Source: an uncultured Fidelibacterota bacterium (GTDB lineage Bacteria > Fidelibacterota > Marinisomatia > Marinisomatales > TCS55). From it: DNA of 15,556 nt. The stretch is taken from NCBI GenBank assembly GCA_913041075.1, contig CAJWGZ010000019.1, positions 1 through 15,556 on the forward strand, written 5' to 3'. The notes beneath the pieces are model-generated. The model was given only the letters and a program-made list of their open reading frames with translations, had not been told where the DNA came from and did not search any database. The translations under genes were made by a program, and so were the position numbers. Position 1 is the first letter of the stretch. Every line of letters begins with the position of its first letter. This document shows positions 7,096-14,017 of this stretch, in pieces.

Positions 7096-7950
7096 TTAAC
7101 CTAAATAATTTCTTAATGTTTTACTGCGGGAACGGTGCCGCAGACGTCGAATTGCCTTTTCCTTAATCTGTCTTACACGTTCACGGGTAAGATTAAACTC
7201 CTCACCAATTTCATTCAATGTGAGTGCATAATCACGTTCAATACCGAAATACATCTTGATGACCATTTTCTCTCTGTCTTTAAGTGTATCCAGAGAATTA
7301 CGGATCTCATCCTTAAGCGAATCATTCATTAGTGGAGTATCGGGTGCAATTTGATTATCATCCTTAATGATATCGATAAGTGAATTTTTATCACCATCCC
7401 TAAATGGTGCATTAAGTGATTGGTGCCGACGCGATATTCGCATTGCATCAATAACTTCATCCGATGTCATATTCAATTGTCGGCCGATTTCTTTCTCATT
7501 AGGTGAACGTTCAATTTCAGCTTCCAATTTTTCGGCTGTTTTTGTGATCTTGCTGATCGTACCAACACGATTCAGCGGTAACCGAACAATACGTGAATGT
7601 TCCGCCAGGGCTTGTAGGATTGATTGTCTAATCCACCAGACAGCATATGAAATAAATTTAAATCCACGTGTTTCATCAAATCGCCCTGCTGCCTTAATCA
7701 ATCCTAAGTTACCTTCATTGATCAAATCCGTTAAGGGCAGTCCTTGTCCCTGATAATCTTTTGCAACTGATACCACAAACCTTAGATTAGCTTTTACTAA
7801 TTCCTCAAGCGCACTATGGTCATCTTTTTTTATCTTTATCGCAAGTTCTACTTCACGATCTGGATTAAGTGGTTCAAAATCACCGATTTCCTCAAGATAT
7901 CGACTTAAGCTTCTATTTGATTCATTTACAGTTCTTCCTGTTTTTGCCAT
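7096..7950 (-). CDS. rpoD: Primary RNA polymerase sigma factor, short RpoD type
   Basis: This is a group 1 sigma-70 factor that directs RNA polymerase to housekeeping promoters. Seen: region 1.2 (SLSRYLEEIGDFEPL, 14-28); region 2 with ANLRFVVSVAKDY (54-66), DLINEGNLGLIKA (75-87) and the -10-recognition helix FISYAVWWIRQSI (99-111); region 3 around 130-185; and region 4.2 with helix-turn-helix TLNEIGEEFNLTRERVRQIKEKA (244-266). At 284 aa it lacks region 1.1 and the large non-conserved insert of E. coli RpoD (613 aa). This short form is characteristic of Bacteroidetes and relatives and is a main clue to the organism. It starts at an ATG with a clear Shine-Dalgarno (GAGGTG, 3 nt spacing). The 87-nt gap after ksgA holds a candidate promoter. 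It is likely cotranscribed with rpsU. Confidence 0.96.
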   Translation of the reverse strand: MAKTGRTVNESNRSLSRYLEEIGDFEPLNPDREVELAIKIKKDDHSALEELVKANLRFVVSVAKDYQGQGLPLTDLINEGNLGLIKAAGRFDETRGFKFISYAVWWIRQSILQALAEHSRIVRLPLNRVGTISKITKTAEKLEAEIERSPNEKEIGRQLNMTSDEVIDAMRISRRHQSLNAPFRDGDKNSLIDIIKDDNQIAPDTPLMNDSLKDEIRNSLDTLKDREKMVIKMYFGIERDYALTLNEIGEEFNLTRERVRQIKEKAIRRLRHRSRSKTLRNYLG

Positions 7951-7953
7951 TTA

Positions 7954-7959
7954 CACCTC
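7954..7959 (-). promoter_or_regulatory. Shine-Dalgarno of rpoD
   Basis: CAGAGGTG on the minus strand carries the same GAGGTG core as at rpsU, here only 3 nt before the ATG (5 nt counting from GAGG). It supports the start at 7950. Confidence 0.75.
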
Positions 7960-7983
7960 TGTATTATTTTTTAGAAAAGCCAA

Positions 7984-8015
7984 CAAATTTACACTATTTA
8001 ACACATACGACCCAA
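7984..8015 (-). promoter_or_regulatory. Candidate rpoD promoter (Bacteroidetes-type -7/-33)
   Basis: In the 87-nt ksgA-rpoD gap the minus strand reads TAAATTTG (7991-7984), an exact match to the TAnnTTTG -7 element known from Bacteroidetes. A TTG (8015-8013) lies 21 nt upstream and could serve as the -33 element. The same stretch could be read as a weak sigma70 -10 (TAAATT). An rpoD-rpsU promoter here is reasonable because the gap is the largest within the run. Short AT-rich matches occur by chance, so this is only a candidate. Confidence 0.4.
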
Positions 8016-8037
8016 GTAACCTGTTAAGGGCAATATT

Positions 8038-8796
8038 TCACTTTACCAATAAGGCAAATTCTTCAACGGAAAGACTTTCAGGGCGACGAGAAAAATCGAT
8101 TTTTTCTTTAACTAACTTTGAGAAATCCCAACTTTTCATAGAATTTCGCAGCATTTTGCGACGCTGGTTAAAAGCAGCTGCTACTATCTTATTAAACTTA
8201 ACGTAATCCTCATCTTTAATAAGTGACTGCTTCTTTTTAGTTAGGCAGATAAACGCAGAATCTACCTTGGGTTTGGGAACGAATACATCTGGCGGTATGG
8301 TAAACCTATAGTCAACATTCAAATAAGCACCAACAACTACGGTTAACCGACCATAAGCTTTCGTACATACTTTTGCTGTAAGGCGTTGTGCTACTTCCTT
8401 CTGTGTCATCACAAAAGCATCATCCCAGTAATCCAGTTGCTCGATCAGCCAGAAAATTATCGGTGACGTAATATTATAGGGAATATTACCGATTACTCTT
8501 ACAGGATTGGTGATGGGTAAATCTCTAATATTATTAACTAAGATATCACCTTGAATAACGTTTAACTGTTTTAAATTTTTTTGTTTATTTAAATGATCTA
8601 CAAGTAAAGGGTCTATTTCAATTGCCAGCATTTCTTTTACTTGTGGTAATATCTTCTCACTTAAAACACCTTCACCAGGGCCTATTTCCAAGATATGATC
8701 ATTTACCTGCGGATCAACTGTTGATACAATTTTATCCAGTAGGTTATTATCCACTAAAAAATTCTGACCCCACTTTTTTCTAAAAGGGTGGGCCAT
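8038..8796 (-). CDS. ksgA: 16S rRNA adenine dimethyltransferase KsgA/RsmA
   Basis: This enzyme dimethylates the two adjacent adenines in helix 45 at the 3' end of 16S rRNA (A1518 and A1519 in E. coli numbering), a late 30S maturation step. Seen: KKWGQNFL (7-14), SAM motif I LEIGPGEG (36-43), the acidic ribose-binding IEIDP (59-63), the catalytic NIPYNITSP (104-112), and the C-terminal FNQRRKMLRNS typical of the family. At 252 aa it is near normal length. Its ATG overlaps the tatD stop codon by one base (TAATG), so translation is probably coupled; no Shine-Dalgarno is present. The tatD-ksgA order is widely conserved. Confidence 0.96.
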   Translation of the reverse strand: MAHPFRKKWGQNFLVDNNLLDKIVSTVDPQVNDHILEIGPGEGVLSEKILPQVKEMLAIEIDPLLVDHLNKQKNLKQLNVIQGDILVNNIRDLPITNPVRVIGNIPYNITSPIIFWLIEQLDYWDDAFVMTQKEVAQRLTAKVCTKAYGRLTVVVGAYLNVDYRFTIPPDVFVPKPKVDSAFICLTKKKQSLIKDEDYVKFNKIVAAAFNQRRKMLRNSMKSWDFSKLVKEKIDFSRRPESLSVEEFALLVK

Positions 8797-9551
8797 TAAA
8801 GATAAAATAAACGATTGGCGTTTTCTGTTGTCTTACGCGCAACCAATTCCAAAGGTACTTGATGTATTTCGGCTAATTTTTCGGCTACATACCTAGTTCG
8901 CCCAGGTTCATTTCTTTTCCCGCGGTACGGTACGGGGCTTAAATAGGGAGAATCAGTTTCAACCAGTATTCCATCCAGCGGTAAGTACTTGGCAACTTCC
9001 GGCAGGTTACTATTTCTGAAGGTCAAGTTTCCAGAAAAAGAAATATAATAACCCATGTCTAATAATGTCTTTGCTGTTGAAATAGTAGATGAAAAACAAT
9101 GTGCCACACCAATCACATCAGGAAAATCAGATAATACTTTAATTACATCTATATCAGCATCCCGATTATGGAAAATAACCGGCTTTTTCAGTTCTTGTGC
9201 GAGTTGCATTTGTTCACGGAAAACTGATCTTTGTATATCAGGGAGTGAAATATTCCTGTAATAGTCTAAACCTATCTCCCCAATCGCTACCATTTCGCTG
9301 GATTTCATGAATTTCTTGACTTGATCCAGATAATCTGGAGGTACATTCTTAGAATCATGTGGATGAATACCAGCTGAAGCGAAAATATTCTCATATTTTT
9401 CAGCCAATTCCAAGCACTGCAAGGAATCTTCCATATTTGTGCCGACACAAATAAAGCGGTTGACGCCTAACTTTTCAGCACGATTTAAGACATTGGCTAT
9501 GTCTTTTTTTATTTCATCATAATATAGGTGGCAATGGGTGTCTGTTAACAT
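8796..9551 (-). CDS. tatD: TatD-family metal-dependent deoxyribonuclease
   Basis: This is a TIM-barrel metal-dependent hydrolase of the TatD/YcfH (YabD) family. Seen: the metal ligands H6 and H8 in TDTHCHL; E92 in GEIGLDYYR; H128 in FHNRDAD; H151 in AHCFSS; and D200 in ETDSPYLSP, followed by the family signature PYRGKRNEPG (208-217). It is 251 aa, the normal length. Family members have 3'-5' DNase or RNase activity in repair; the biological substrate is not evident. It starts 17 nt after the metG stop codon with no Shine-Dalgarno, and overlaps ksgA by one base. The metG-tatD-ksgA order matches the YabD branch rather than the twin-arginine operon from which the family is named. Confidence 0.94.
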   Translation of the reverse strand: MLTDTHCHLYYDEIKKDIANVLNRAEKLGVNRFICVGTNMEDSLQCLELAEKYENIFASAGIHPHDSKNVPPDYLDQVKKFMKSSEMVAIGEIGLDYYRNISLPDIQRSVFREQMQLAQELKKPVIFHNRDADIDVIKVLSDFPDVIGVAHCFSSTISTAKTLLDMGYYISFSGNLTFRNSNLPEVAKYLPLDGILVETDSPYLSPVPYRGKRNEPGRTRYVAEKLAEIHQVPLELVARKTTENANRLFYL

Positions 9552-9568
9552 TATTACGAATTGATAAG

Positions 9569-11062
9569 TTAGACCTGTATGCGCGGGAAAAGAGGTTGGT
9601 GGGCTCGTATTTTACTTCCTGATTTCAGACCGCCCCATTCTGTTGATTCTCCTGTATTTAAAGCCTCAAGCAAAATGGATGTTCTATTTGGCATTACAGG
9701 AGAAAGGAGCGAAGCGCCAATCCGTAGGGATTCGCCAGCAGTATATAATATTCGTCCGGCTGCATCTTTATTTTCCTTCACTAGTTTCCAAGGCGCTTGT
9801 TTTTCCATGTACTTATTGATCCGCCTGATAAATTGCATGATGTCTTCAATAGCTTCATTAATTTTCATATTCTTTATTTTTCCATCCATTTCACTGACTA
9901 ATTTACCAGCGGCATCTTTTAGAATTTTTTCCTCCAAAGTAAGCTCTCTAGATTGAGGAATTATTCCATCATAATTCTTATTAATAAGGGTTGATATACG
10001 ATTTAATAAATTCCCAAAATCATTAGCTAGGTCGCTATTGTAACGCTTGATAAAAGAATCCATCGTAAAATTTGCATCTTGACCCAATACCATCTCCCGC
10101 ATTAAATAATAACGGACTGGGTCAACTCCGTACTCTTCAATCAAATCAAGAGGATTAATTACATTACCAACTGATTTACTCATTTTTGATTCACCGCTTA
10201 TCCACCATCCATGTGCAAAAATTGATTTGGGTAATGGCAGTCCTGCTGACATGAGCATTGTGGGCCAATAAACAGCATGGGTCGTTAAAATATCTTTACC
10301 GATCAAATGGTAATTTGCTGGCCACCATTTCTTAAAAGAAGAGTCCTCAGTACCATATCCGGTTGCGGTTACATAATTAATCAGGGCATCAAACCACACA
10401 TAGGTCACATAATCTTCATCAAACGGCAGTTCAATACCCCAATTCAACCGAGATTTTGGTCGTGAAATACATAAGTCACTTAACGGTCGTCGTAAAAAAC
10501 CAAGAATTTCATTTTTACGATGTTTTGGTTGAATAAATGTCTCATGTTCTTCAATATATTCAATGAGCTGACTTTGATAATCGCTCATTTTAAAAAAATA
10601 ATTTTTTTCCTGTAATTCCTTGATATCATGAAACTGTCCGCTGTCCGCTTCCTTTTCAGTAATAAATCTCTCTTCGGATACAGAGTATAATCCTTTGTAT
10701 TCATCTATATAAATATCACCTTTATCAAAAACTTGCTGCAAAAATCCCTGAACTACTTGCTTATGTCTTGGCTCTGTAGTGCGGATGAAGTCATCATTGG
10801 AAATATGCAATTTTTCCCATAATTCAATGAATTGTGGCGCCATTTTGTCACAATGCTGCTGGGGGTCTACATTACGCTCTACTGCAGCCTGTTGTACTTT
10901 TTGCCCATGTTCATCCAAACCAGTTAGAAAAAACGTATCATATCCTATATTTCGATGAAAACGTGCTAGTACATCAGCCAATATTGTCGTATAAGCATGA
11001 CCGATGTGCGGTTTATCATTCACATAGTAAATAGGAGTTGTGATATAAAAGGTATTTGACAT
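9569..11062 (-). CDS. metG: Methionyl-tRNA synthetase (short form)
   Basis: This class I synthetase charges tRNA-Met. Seen: TTPIYYVNDKPHIGH with the HIGH motif (19-22), LTGLDEHG (46-53), WFDALINY (223-230), HGWW (284-287) and an exact KMSKS (293-297), followed by an alpha-helical anticodon-binding domain (about 350-480). At 497 aa it stops after that domain and lacks the C-terminal Trbp111-like tRNA-binding/dimerisation domain of the long form. The connective peptide (about 115-150) contains no CxxC pairs, so the zinc knuckle of E. coli-type MetRS appears absent. It lies 18 nt after holB and 17 nt before tatD, on a tight polycistron. No Shine-Dalgarno is seen. Confidence 0.96.
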   Translation of the reverse strand: MSNTFYITTPIYYVNDKPHIGHAYTTILADVLARFHRNIGYDTFFLTGLDEHGQKVQQAAVERNVDPQQHCDKMAPQFIELWEKLHISNDDFIRTTEPRHKQVVQGFLQQVFDKGDIYIDEYKGLYSVSEERFITEKEADSGQFHDIKELQEKNYFFKMSDYQSQLIEYIEEHETFIQPKHRKNEILGFLRRPLSDLCISRPKSRLNWGIELPFDEDYVTYVWFDALINYVTATGYGTEDSSFKKWWPANYHLIGKDILTTHAVYWPTMLMSAGLPLPKSIFAHGWWISGESKMSKSVGNVINPLDLIEEYGVDPVRYYLMREMVLGQDANFTMDSFIKRYNSDLANDFGNLLNRISTLINKNYDGIIPQSRELTLEEKILKDAAGKLVSEMDGKIKNMKINEAIEDIMQFIRRINKYMEKQAPWKLVKENKDAAGRILYTAGESLRIGASLLSPVMPNRTSILLEALNTGESTEWGGLKSGSKIRAHQPLFPRIQV

Positions 11063-11080
11063 TATTTTCTATCAGTAAAT

Positions 11081-12181
11081 CTACTTATCTAAACTCTGTT
11101 GGATACCAATCAAAAAGTTTGTCAATATTAATGGCATGTAAAGATTCTTTCGAGGAGCAATAATTGTTTCTTCAATTATATTATTGATTTTATCGAAGTT
11201 AGCGTTTGGAAAATTGGCGTTAAATTCTCGCAAATCAGTGGACATGCCATTGATAACATCAGAGTTATTGATACCCACTCGTTGCAAATAAGCTTGTTTT
11301 AACCACCATTGCAGTAAAAAAAGATGGAATTCGAATTCATAAAAATTATTTTTTGCCATCCTACTGTAATTTTGATTGAACGAACGCCAATTTTCTACGT
11401 GTTCTTCCGATACTAGGTTTGTCAACGTTTTCACCAATTCCAAAATATCATTCTTACCAAAGTCTGTCAATGCAAGCGCTCGACGCATATCACCATCAGC
11501 TATATTGGCAGCGAATTGCGCTAAATAATCTTCAACACCCGATGACAACAGATAAGCAACGACGTCATCTCTTTTTAATGCGGGAAAATCCAAGCATTGA
11601 CAACGTGATAAAATTGTCGGTAATAAATCAGCTTTATAATCGGTAACCAAAATAAAAGTTGTATTATTAGGCGGCTCTTCGAGAATTTTTAATATTGCAT
11701 TGGCAGATGATGCATCGCCTGTACACAACATATGAGCGTCATAAATCAAAACTATCTTGCGACCAGTTTGTATTGATTTAAGGTACAAGTCTCTCTGTAG
11801 TTTCCTAATATGACTGATTGGAATCGTGTTGGCTTTTGGCAAAGTGATTTTATAAAATGGATTTTTTGCCTTAATCTTGATTGCATCTAATAGTGCTGCT
11901 ACATCAGCATTACCTGATGATTTTACCTCGCGTGGCATGGGTACGATCAATTTTAAATGTTCGTGCTGTAAGAATCTAAATCGACGGCAGGAAGCACATT
12001 CTCCACATGGACCATCAACAGCAGTACAGTTAACATACGTAGCAAATTTGAGCGCTATCGCCTCCTTACCGGATCCCCTGGATCCTGAGAAAAGATACGC
12101 ATTGGCAATGCGATGGTTGCTTTTTAACTGACTCAACTTACTCCAAATAGACTGCTGAACATTAAGCTTGATAAAAGTCAT
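11081..12181 (-). CDS. holB: DNA polymerase III delta' subunit
   Basis: This is a clamp-loader AAA+ protein. Seen (numbered from the ATG at 12181): HRIANAYLFSGSRGSGK with a Walker A P-loop (33-39); four cysteines of the zinc module (C52, C59, C62, C65); a degenerate Walker B region (VLIYDAHML, 144-152, with no Asp-Glu pair); NAILKILEEPP (161-171); and the SRC sensor motif (192-194). It ends in a helical collar domain. A longer start at 12196 adds only MVDEK, but the ATG at 12181 overlaps the upstream stop codon as ATGA, the usual coupling arrangement, so I chose it (366 aa). DnaX is excluded by the absence of a long C-terminal extension. The intact P-loop contrasts with E. coli delta', whose P-loop is modified. 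Confidence 0.9.
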   Translation of the reverse strand: MTFIKLNVQQSIWSKLSQLKSNHRIANAYLFSGSRGSGKEAIALKFATYVNCTAVDGPCGECASCRRFRFLQHEHLKLIVPMPREVKSSGNADVAALLDAIKIKAKNPFYKITLPKANTIPISHIRKLQRDLYLKSIQTGRKIVLIYDAHMLCTGDASSANAILKILEEPPNNTTFILVTDYKADLLPTILSRCQCLDFPALKRDDVVAYLLSSGVEDYLAQFAANIADGDMRRALALTDFGKNDILELVKTLTNLVSEEHVENWRSFNQNYSRMAKNNFYEFEFHLFLLQWWLKQAYLQRVGINNSDVINGMSTDLREFNANFPNANFDKINNIIEETIIAPRKNLYMPLILTNFLIGIQQSLDK

Positions 12182-13383
12182 CTTTTCATCAACCATTTTT
12201 CAGGATTTAATTTTTGTCCATGTCCCCAAATCTCGAAATGTAATTTTGAACCATCAATGGAACCTGCATTACCCATGTAGGCGATGATATCACCAGCCTG
12301 AACCTCACTTTCCTCATTAGTTTCCACATTTGTCACATGGCTGTATACTGTATAGAAACCTCCACCGTGATCAATAATTATAGTAGTGCCATAACCCCGA
12401 ATGTAAGTTATGGTTGTAATAATACCACCAATAACTGATCGGACTGGAGAACCTGGTTTTCCTTTTATGTCAATACCAGGATTCTCAGTGGTTGTTTTCC
12501 GCTCTGAATTCCAAGTGCGACCGAACCTTTTAACAACTCGACCAGCTGCCGGCCATGGCAGTTGTCCTTTAAGTTTGCCAAATGTTTGCGTTTTTAATGC
12601 AGCCTGTTGTTTCCGTATACGATCTGCCCGATCATAGCTAGATTTTTCCTGACGGATTTTTTTTAGCAAACTCTCCAATTCTTGCATCCCTGCTTGTTTT
12701 TCCTCAAGATATTTTGTCAATTCAGACTGATTGTTACGAATTTTATCCAATTCCTGTTGGCGTTTCTTCCGACTTGCACGAAGTGTTACTTTGCTATCTT
12801 CTTGGTCCTTTTTTAACCGAACTTTGTTTCGATAAGAAGATTCCAAACCAATTCTTTGTCTTCCTATATCAATCAATAACGATTTTATCTTGTTCTGTGT
12901 TTTTTGATCAATGTTAGATATTACGCCCATGTATTTAGCGCGATATACAGCCTGTCGCCATGATGAGGAGCTAAAAAGCTTTTCAATATCGGCCAAAGTC
13001 CCCTTTTTATACATTTGCACAACTCTTACGGCATACCTATCACGCAAAATTTCAAGTTGATGTTCATTTGCCTGTATCGCTGTTGATAATTTGTCTATCT
13101 CCGTTTCATTCTTTCCCAACTCCTGTTTTAATTGAGTATAAAGTTTATCGGTTAAGGATATTTCTTTATCGATATTTGTTAATCGTCGTGCAGTTGATTT
13201 CTCCTTTTTCTTTTCTGATTTGATCCTGCGTCGCGTTTCCTCTATTTCTTTCCTGACATTATTTATGGCTTCTGATTGATAATCCAACTCAGTATCAAAA
13301 TCGCGGCGACTTTCCTGAGGAAAAATAAAAGAAGTAAAAGTGAGGGTATTTATTAACAAAAACCTTAAAACCATACTATACAA
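12178..13383 (-). CDS. EnvC-like murein hydrolase activator: signal peptide, coiled coil, degenerate LytM/M23 domain
   Basis: This 401 aa exported protein starts with a hydrophobic signal segment (about 4-21). A long charged coiled coil follows (about 30-262, with KKxxE and QxxL patterns), then a C-terminal LytM/peptidase M23 domain (about 275-398). The domain keeps D305 in GIDI, YSH (H349) and LHFE (H382), but the first zinc His of the HxGxD motif is Asn (N301) and the catalytic His of HxHFE is Lys (K380). As in E. coli EnvC, this suggests it does not cut peptidoglycan itself but activates a cell-wall amidase during cell separation. No amidase gene is visible here. It is the first gene of the long minus-strand run, and its TGA overlaps the holB start. 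An alternative start at Met4 is possible. No convincing minus-strand promoter was found in the divergent gap. Confidence 0.87.
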   Translation of the reverse strand: MYSMVLRFLLINTLTFTSFIFPQESRRDFDTELDYQSEAINNVRKEIEETRRRIKSEKKKEKSTARRLTNIDKEISLTDKLYTQLKQELGKNETEIDKLSTAIQANEHQLEILRDRYAVRVVQMYKKGTLADIEKLFSSSSWRQAVYRAKYMGVISNIDQKTQNKIKSLLIDIGRQRIGLESSYRNKVRLKKDQEDSKVTLRASRKKRQQELDKIRNNQSELTKYLEEKQAGMQELESLLKKIRQEKSSYDRADRIRKQQAALKTQTFGKLKGQLPWPAAGRVVKRFGRTWNSERKTTTENPGIDIKGKPGSPVRSVIGGIITTITYIRGYGTTIIIDHGGGFYTVYSHVTNVETNEESEVQAGDIIAYMGNAGSIDGSKLHFEIWGHGQKLNPEKWLMKR

Positions 13384-13442
13384 AACTACCTAGCAGAATA
13401 AAACCCATCCAAAAGGTTTTAATTTTGTCTTAAAGAGTTCTC

Positions 13443-13472
13443 TTGACAAGCCTTAAGAACCTTGTCTATTTT
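13443..13472 (+). promoter_or_regulatory. Sigma70-type promoter of the cNMP-binding gene
   Basis: An exact TTGACA (13443-13448) is followed after 18 nt by TATTTT (13467-13472). The predicted transcription start near 13479 precedes the Shine-Dalgarno and the TTG at 13501. This rules against the longer reading from 13462, which would begin inside the promoter. The region divides this gene from the divergent EnvC-like gene. Confidence 0.65.
13445..13466. promoter_or_regulatory. 22-bp inverted repeat overlapping the promoter: candidate operator
   Basis: GACAAG-N10-CTTGTC is a perfect 6-bp-arm inverted repeat. It covers part of the -35 element and the whole spacer, the usual place for a repressor site. 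Its dimensions (22 bp) suit a dimeric helix-turn-helix regulator. The adjacent cNMP-binding protein has no DNA-binding domain, so the binder would be encoded elsewhere. Confidence 0.45.
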
Positions 13473-13488
13473 ATCTGATCATATTGAT

Positions 13489-13494
13489 GAGGTG
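13489..13494 (+). promoter_or_regulatory. Shine-Dalgarno of the cNMP-binding gene
   Basis: GATGAGGTGAGG contains GAGGTG, 6 nt before a TTG codon at 13501. This is the third clear SD in the window and the reason for choosing 13501 as the start. Confidence 0.7.
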
Positions 13495-13500
13495 AGGATT

Positions 13501-14007
13501 TTGAAAAACGCATACTGGACTAATCTGTTTAAAAATTGGGGAAAAACTGAAAGCGAAACAGTTACAATTATAAAAAAAATACCGATTTTTACAGAACTCA
13601 ATAAAAAAGAATTAAATGAAGTTAGCAAGTTGCTGCATGATCGAACCTATAAACCAGAAGAATATGTTTTTAAACGTCACGCACCTGGTGAAGGAATGTT
13701 TATTATTCAGTCCGGAGCTGTAAAAATTATTGTTGGTGAAACAAGTGGTAATTCACAGGTGTTGGCCGAATTATCCAATGGTGATTTTTTCGGGGAAATG
13801 GCCTTGTTGGAAGATGAAGTACGTTCTGCAGCCGCCATCGCAACTGATCATTCTAGACTATTAGGATTTTTTCGTTCGGACCTTCAAATTCTAATTGAAA
13901 GAAAACCCGCACTAGGTAATAAAATTCTGCAAAACTTATCCAAAGTAGTCTGTACCCGTCTCCGAAAGACAAACGAATTATTGATACAGGAACAATCAGA
14001 TAAATGA
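13501..14007 (+). CDS. Stand-alone cyclic nucleotide-binding domain protein
   Basis: This 168 aa protein consists of one CRP/PKA-type cNMP-binding beta-barrel (about 22-160). Seen: IPIFTELNKKEL (27-38), GMFIIQSGAVKI (65-76) and a canonical phosphate-binding cassette FGEMALL (97-103) followed by RSA (108-110), where the Arg binds the cyclic phosphate. The C-terminal helix ends with no helix-turn-helix, so this is not a CRP-type transcription factor; it may be a ligand-sensing regulator acting by protein contact. The start is taken at TTG 13501 because of the SD and promoter; an in-frame TTG at 13462 and GTG at 13492 are less likely. It is followed after 10 nt by a membrane transporter-family gene, which could be its partner. 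The actual nucleotide is unknown. Confidence 0.85.
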   Translation: MKNAYWTNLFKNWGKTESETVTIIKKIPIFTELNKKELNEVSKLLHDRTYKPEEYVFKRHAPGEGMFIIQSGAVKIIVGETSGNSQVLAELSNGDFFGEMALLEDEVRSAAAIATDHSRLLGFFRSDLQILIERKPALGNKILQNLSKVVCTRLRKTNELLIQEQSDK

Positions 14008-14017
14008 TAAGATAATC

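Noticed and set aside
12069..12085. Two GGATCC hexamers close together in holB
   Set aside because: They encode the repeated Gly-Ser of the Walker A loop (GSRGSG); a coding coincidence, not a repeat element.
13462..13500. Longer N-terminus for the cNMP-binding protein from TTG 13462
   Set aside because: That codon lies within the promoter, upstream of the predicted transcription start and of the Shine-Dalgarno.
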